A stretch of 64,000 nt of DNA, from the NCBI GenBank assembly GCA_000310025.1, contig FN649747.1, positions 726,454 through 790,453 on the forward strand. Direction: 5' to 3'. The notes beneath the pieces were generated by a model, which saw only the letters and a program-made list of their open reading frames with translations, did not search any database and was not told where the DNA came from. Position numbers and translations under genes: made by a program. Below, one piece after another: positions 58,173 through 64,000 of this stretch. Each line of letters opens with the position of its first letter. Positions within the stretch are counted from its first letter, which is position 1. Origin of the DNA: Ectocarpus siliculosus. Its lineage: Eukaryota; Sar; Phaeophyceae; Ectocarpales; Ectocarpaceae.

Positions 58173-59122
58173 CGGGACGGAGCACGCCGGATTCTCGCCG
58201 GACCAGGCTCTCACATCGCCAAGCGCGAAACACCGTGAGGCATTCGGCTAGTCGCATGAAGGGTGCGCTGCATCCTGCTAAGGGTGTTCGGCATCTTGTG
58301 CATACTTCCTTGCAGCGGATGACAGCTGCGTATGACTTACATTATTTTCTCGTGCTATCACTTCCAGAGACAGGTGTAAGCACTGTGTAGCTGCCACGAG
58401 GGTGCTTGACCAATTTAACACAACGTGGTGCAATCATCCCCTTTGCGCGGAGTGAGGGTTCTCGACCCCGTACAACATAATCTACTTGACCCTTATGTTA
58501 CGCAACAAAAACAACACAGGGGCAAAAAACAAAGCGGCAAAACGCGGAGCTAGGTGGGCCAAAAGAAGCAAGAATTTCCTTTTGTTGAAACCAATAGCAC
58601 CAACTTGAGCACCTGGACCTTGGATGTTTGTCTATTGGTACAAAAACGTCCGTCCAGACAGGACAGAGAGGCAGCTAGCTGTTTGTGAAGATAGATGTGG
58701 AACGAAAATAAGTCGGAGAACGGTGACGTTCGTTCGCAAGCGAAGCAAAGGTTTTTACTTGACAAACCAGGTTCTGAGATACGATGAACAGCAGATTCAA
58801 GTGCGAGAGGTCATGGTAAGTCGTACGTGCTCTCGAGGTTCTCGGTGAGAGATGTTTGAGGGCTTCGAATCGCGTTTGGCCAGGCTGACCCAGGTGACGT
58901 TGTGGACGTTGTTACGTTTTTTTTGTGGCAGCAGGGCCGACTATCTCGGAATCAGCAGGGTCGTGTGTCGGGCGTTGCAAGCAGGACGTTTAGGTACCGA
59001 GAGCAGAATTATTTAGATTCAAAGCTGGAAGTGTGTGGTAGGGAAATTAAGCTACGCGACAGGTGTCCGATGTGTCTACAGATGGGCAGTATGTGTTCTT
59101 CTTGGCATCGGAGTATTCTTAG

Positions 59123-59158
59123 ATAGGTGACACCTTGTTCATGATAGGTGTCGCCTAT
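59123..59158. repeat. Short inverted repeat
   Basis: ATAGGTGACACC and GGTGTCGCCTAT pair with one mismatch across a 12-base loop. No role is evident. Confidence 0.7.
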
Positions 59159-62100
59159 GATACACCGTAAAAGAATACGAGAATATGTGCCGAAATACTT
59201 GCTCGATCGTGGACATATGTTCATGAGCTGGATCGTGGGAAGCGAAGTTGTCTGACCGAGAGGGCACGTTACCTTGATTGGCATTGGCAACCAAGAAACG
59301 CGGTGGGTTTCTGTTGAAAGCGAGGCATGCGGATTTAATCCAGCACCGCTCACTGAAAATGCGTCCGGATACGACGGCGACTCTCGCTTGTGTTGTTGAG
59401 GGATGATGACAAGCGCCTGCTCATGGGTGTACTCGAGGACAGCAGAAGAATCCTGCTTTGTTGGGTGAAACTCTAAATCCAAGCGTTCAGGAGAAGTAGG
59501 CCACCCGCAAGAAAAGGGGGTAGACAAGAGCCTCTGCGAGCACGGTACCGATCGACGGAAGAAACTCTCACTTTGGCCTGTGTTGGCGTCAGTACCTCCT
59601 CTTCAGGGAAACCGACAGGACTACAAGGTACTTGTGACTAGTAGATCTAGGTCTAGAGTGTCTTCATGTTGAGAAGAAAAGAGAACTCTCGAGTTCTCAA
59701 AGATGGCCATCTATCTGTGAATGATGTGAGCTCCGAGAGTTTCAGAACCAGTTCAGGCCAGCAAGCAACATGGAGGTTCGATACGAGTTGAGCAACAAAT
59801 ATTTCTGAACCGGGTGCGGAGTAACACATACGCTTGACACGCTGATGTGTGCCACGCGCAAGGATGCCGGCAAAAAATCTATGGACCCTCCTGCCGATAG
59901 GAGCTTACGCCCCCCCGGCACTCGCTCAAACAAGCTTGAACGGCCGTTTGGCCAAGCATGGCTCAAAGCGGAAATAGGTACGGCAGCTTACGGCAGAAAC
60001 CCATGCGGTTCAATCGTCGATCGAATTGTCCGTGATTTATGCTGCTTGCCGACAAAGAACATGCCATCATTTTAGACAGAATGTTGCGATAAAATATCAA
60101 TTATCAGATTATTTCACGTGGCATTCTCTCCCCTTTTCTCTACTGCGTCTACGCACGCAAGCAAAAAGGCCGAGGAAAAGCAAACTCAAACCCACACGAC
60201 TTCGCAACAACGGGAAAACAACGGGAAAAAAAAAAAACACTCCTTCGTGCAAACGCGAATGCATAGTCTATGCATATCGTATCTCCCGTGGGCCAAGTCT
60301 CCCTCCCGGTCCTTGTCCTACTTCTGCTCCCGCACACGCACACACTACACGTAAAAACATGAAAAACAGGTCAAGTCATAACGGGACGCACAAGGCAGCA
60401 CCCGCCGTACTCTTGGAGCGAACAAGAAACAAGTCAAACACACGGATGTACATGATGATGAGTTTGACCGCCGAGCGCGACCCTGTTGGCAGCGCTACGT
60501 GCGAGGTGTCAAACCATTCGGAGAGGCGCCCAGACTCACCTACAGCAGCAGTAGTTATCGACCACATATCAACAACACGCAATGCATTTCCGATTTCTGA
60601 ATCATCAGACCTTTCCCAACGATCGGGAAAAAAGCGTTGTGTACGCCCTGTGTACGAAGCAGCCGTAGAGACAGATGGAAGACCCATACTACTGCACATT
60701 GATGGAGTCTGCTTCATTTTTTGCGCCTGCTGAGGTAGAGCAACCTTACAGCCCTGCCTATTATTCAACTAACTTTGTCGGCCCCGACTCAATCCAGGCA
60801 CCAGAAGAGAAAAAAAAAAGAACGAAAGCAGCGGCAAGTCACCTCTTTCCCTCTGCCGATCCGAACAAATAACAAAACCACCTGACAAGGTATGGCTTGC
60901 AATGCCAACGACCAAGGTGCAAATGCACGGGCAGAACACACAAGAGAAATAGCAAAGGCAAATCTTCTGGCTGCCGCCCTTCCTTTCAACTCGCACGAAC
61001 TCTTCACTCTTCACAACCGTATCTTCGCGCTACACATGTAACAGCAGTAGTTCGACTTCATGGAACAACAACGTGTACGCGAGCGCCGACATACACACTG
61101 TAGTTGTTGTAGTTGCGGCGTGGCCTGGCCACGTTAGCCCAAAACTGACTTCTGAACGACGCCTACTACGGCGTTGGGACTAGACCACACGACGAAGCAA
61201 ACACACCATGAACCTCGCGTACGTACATGTACTTCGTTTGCATACAACACTCGAAAATTTTGCGGAGGAAGACGAGGAGCCAAGACCCCAAATCCCACCC
61301 CCAAGTATTTATTGCGGGGGAGGATTGCCCACGATCAAGCAACATCTACACCCACTTGATGTACGCACACAAATCCTCTTCGAGCAAGCACACACTACAA
61401 CGACAGCGTTCTTCCCAAGGGAAGAACCAGACAAGAGCACACCTCCAACACGCAAGTTTCGCGCAGCCTCGAAAAAATTGTTCTGTCGTCAGCCGATGAA
61501 GAGGAGGCGTAGCGTCAACCACGCTATCGTGCACACAACATAATACGACAAAAAACAAACTCTTGTACCGAAAAAAACACAGCTGAAAATAAACAGCTAC
61601 ACGCGGACCGACACAGACACTCTGTTGCTGACCGTCTGGCCCGCTTTGATTGCTCACCGCAATCACGCTCGACCGATCGTTTGAGGGTCATCAACTAGCC
61701 GGACAGGGGAGTGTTCTTGATCCCGCCGCAAGGATCTCAAGATCTCGGCGAAGAAGCGATGACCCGCTGTGCTGGATCCTGGATCCCGCCTCATCGACGA
61801 TCTGTTCACGTATCTCGTATCTCCACCGCTGCTGGAAAGAAGGCAGTGCCCCCCAAGCAGTAGCACAGCAGCAGCAGCCGCAGCCGTAGACATTCCTGTT
61901 GAACGCGGAAGAGAGAAATCGGTGCGAGAAAGTCAGATCCGAAAAATAGGTGATCACAACTGGAGGGAGGCAGGAGAGAAGGGAGAGAGACGAGAAGATA
62001 CCTTGGCGGGAGAGAGTTTTCGGGCTGCCGGACGAAGATCCCACAGCTCCCCGCGCGCCACCCGGAAGACCCCCTCTCTCCCACAAACAGCAACCAGATC

Positions 62101-62185
62101 AGACACTACACAATACACACAACGGGGGACAGAAAACAATGCGGGCGCCCTCAACGAGACCCAACTCTCACCTCCTTTGTTCCTT

Positions 62186-62497
62186 TTACGCCATCATCAC
62201 AGCCAGCGCGACGCCAGCGAACACGGCCGCGAAGGACGCACCCGCGGCCATGGAGGCCGAGTTCGTCACGGGCGCCTCGGTCTCTAGGTCACGGTCGGTA
62301 GCCGTCGGCGCACTCGAAGGCGCCATCGTCTCGAAGTCGATCGGGGAGGACGGTGCCGGAGTCGCCGGGGAAGCAGACGGCGTGCTCGTCTCCTGAAGGT
62401 GACGAGAGCCCTGCCCCAACCTCTCCGCACCGGTACCGCTCAGGGATGCCAAGGCCACCAGCACCACCACCAGAGCTACGCGGATCGAGAACACCAT
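62186..62497 (-). CDS. Small secreted or GPI-anchored-type surface protein
   Basis: A single-exon frame of 103 residues. Residues 1-25 are a classical signal peptide (MVFSIRVALVVVLVALASLS, then GTGAE). The middle is rich in Ser, Thr, Pro and Ala (TPSASPATPAPSS, MAPSSAPTATD), which suggests O-glycosylation. The C-terminus is a small-residue stretch followed by a hydrophobic tail ending AAVFAGVALAVMMA with no basic residues after it. That layout fits a GPI-attachment signal better than a stable membrane anchor. No family is recognised. An intronless gene this short could also be a chance frame, but a signal peptide and tail together are unlikely by chance. Confidence 0.55.
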   Translation of the reverse strand: MVFSIRVALVVVLVALASLSGTGAERLGQGSRHLQETSTPSASPATPAPSSPIDFETMAPSSAPTATDRDLETEAPVTNSASMAAGASFAAVFAGVALAVMMA

Positions 62498-64000
62498 GTT
62501 TGCTGTGTTGCGGGTGGCTGAGAAGAATATGCGAGGGTTGGGCTGCTGGTGCTTCGACGGAGGAAGGTGCCTTGCGGTGGTGTTGGCGTGTGATGGAGGG
62601 TTGTGGAGGGTGAAGTGTGGGAGTGAGCCGAGGTGGGTGGATCGCGAAGCGACCCGAGCCGTTTTTTTTTATTTTTTTGACGAAGAACGGTCCGAATAAA
62701 TTTCCGAGAGGGCACAAAAGAAATTTCTCGATTTCTAGAAAAGCGTTGGGTTCGGGGCGATGCGCTTGTGGGAGTACCGCGTCTCCCGACATGTTATGGA
62801 ATACATTGCAGAGAGAGTTCCGGGAATCGCCAGCACGCAAAGAGTCTAGCCTCTACTCACATACCACGAGAGGGACGATGTGAGAATCACGGCTATTGGC
62901 ATTTTGTGTTTTCTGTTCCCACCAACTTCAAAAAATTCAACCATTATTCTTGTTTTTCCTCTGTCCCACAGCGACCGGCGTGGTGGTGACGCCTAAATTT
63001 TCCAATTTTCTTATTATGTACTGTAGCACGGTACGGCGAATTGCGGCGTACTCGCCGCGAACGGAAAAATATGAACAACTTCCCCACCTCCCGCCCCACC
63101 CTCTTTCTAGAAGTTTAACGGTCAGGAGGGGGGTGGTGATCATTGATGTGGTCTCTCTGCATCTCCCCGGGAGCATCATCATCTCCCCGGGCGTTCTCGG
63201 AAGGATGTCTGACCCCTTCCTTGATCTTGCTGTGTGGCGGAGAAGCATTCATCGTACTGCTGCACACTTGGACGAAGTTTGTTTTTATGTTCGTTCGATG
63301 ACATCAACGAGAGCGACGCCCACATCATCGCTCGTCCTCTAAAACGCGTACATACCGAGCGAGAGGCCCAGGAAGGGAATAAAAAGATCGGGAGCAGCCA
63401 TCACCGACCAAGCAGCCAACAACACGAACAACAACAACTACTGTAACTTCTTCCGACCAGGCAGGTTGGCCACCAGGAGTACCACGCGGTCGGTACATAT
63501 TGTAGTTCAACGCTAAAATAAAGCAACAGATGTTTTCGGCGTGGCCGGATCGAGCGGTAGTATGTACACATTACACCGTCGGTCGCCGTGGTTCGTGCCA
63601 TCAAATTTATAGAACAAGCAAGCGTGAAAACAACGAATAAAGCATTGGTCGTACTACGTATGTATCTGGGGTGGTTCCTGTTCGTTGGACGGGCGCACAT
63701 ATCTAGATTTTTCGAAAAGAAACCCAGTTGACTTTTTTGTGTTCCTGTGCTTAACTGAGAGACCCTTAAAATCTCCGTGCAGAGTATATACATCTAATAC
63801 GGTACATCTGAGGTAGAGGGCTAGGGTTGTATTTCTTCTCAGCATCACGAGAGGTACAGTAGGCCACGCTCTGACCATATTTCCTCTAACCCCTGAAGTG
63901 CATCCACTCCAAGTTGTTCACTTGGGTAACTTCTGGCGGGCTGGAGAACGGGGAGTTCGCACACCGGCAAACGGTGTGTGCTAGATGGGAAACGACATAA
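62498..64000. other. Gene-free right end of window
   Basis: 5' flank of the small secreted-protein gene and further non-coding DNA. I see no exon or clear repeat. Confidence 0.4.

Larger units (their letters stand above)
55610..62185. other. Gene-free stretch with diverged repeats
   Basis: No convincing gene is visible. It contains related segments at about 56211-56360 and 58589-58740, a dispersed GTTAGACCATTG repeat at 58107-58172, and a small hairpin at 59123-59158. The minus-strand frame 59009-59527 (172 codons) has no recognisable domain. Parts of this region look like old mobile-element debris. Confidence 0.4.

Noticed and set aside
59009-59527. 172-codon minus-strand frame, considered as a retroelement remnant
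   Set aside because: No reverse transcriptase, integrase or protease motif can be seen.
1-64000. CRISPR arrays, bacterial operons or prophage
   Set aside because: The introns, splice sites and domain repertoire are eukaryotic. The only regular array (9171-9545) is a spacerless minisatellite.

Overview
The window is nuclear DNA of an intron-rich eukaryote. It is most likely a stramenopile, and probably a brown alga close to Ectocarpus; that is an inference from style, not a database match. Supporting signs are long GC-rich exons separated by roughly 0.3-1.5 kb introns with GT-AG borders, Gly/Ala-rich low complexity in coding exons, a centrin, a possible plastid presequence with a GAFMAP motif, FNIP-type repeats, and many small repeat families. 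It is an assembly with a 100-base N gap at 23015-23114 whose right flank looks like poor base calling.

Layout. 1-7.2 kb is mostly repeats: an intact hAT-like MITE with 8-bp target duplications (1619-2210), a ~100-bp tandem repeat (5081-5330), and one possible plastid-targeted first exon (3802-3995, minus). 7.3-14.6 kb (minus) is an eight-exon gene for a 497-residue RING finger + LON-domain protein with a C-terminal membrane anchor. One of its introns holds a 50-bp minisatellite and a dead copy of the neighbouring exon edge. 14.9-17.9 kb (plus) is a four-exon ER-type DnaJ/Hsp40 (409 aa), head-to-head with the RING-LON gene across 347 bp. 20.2-20.5 kb is a CCCTCAATA fold-back element. 21.9-24.4 kb is centrin (three exons, 169 aa, gap inside its first intron). 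27.0-29.0 kb (minus) is a FAM241/DUF4605-like small membrane protein.

30.3-49.1 kb (plus) holds the main find. It is a very large gene whose exons join in phase into one frame encoding, in order, an N-myristoylation-type start, a SAM-like domain, a TIR domain with the catalytic-position glutamate, armadillo repeats, a coiled coil, four EH domains and a long C-terminal armadillo array (about 3,400-3,500 residues). It uses the ARM/SAM/TIR parts known from the NAD-cleaving protein SARM1, in a different order and joined to endocytic EH domains.

49.1-64 kb is sparse. It contains one FNIP-repeat protein (terminal exon to 55609), a small secreted/GPI-like protein (62186-62497, minus), fold-back sequences near 51.5-51.9 kb, and diverged dispersed repeats.

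Functional links are few. The DnaJ and RING-LON genes are both protein-quality-control genes and share a promoter region. The other genes look functionally independent.
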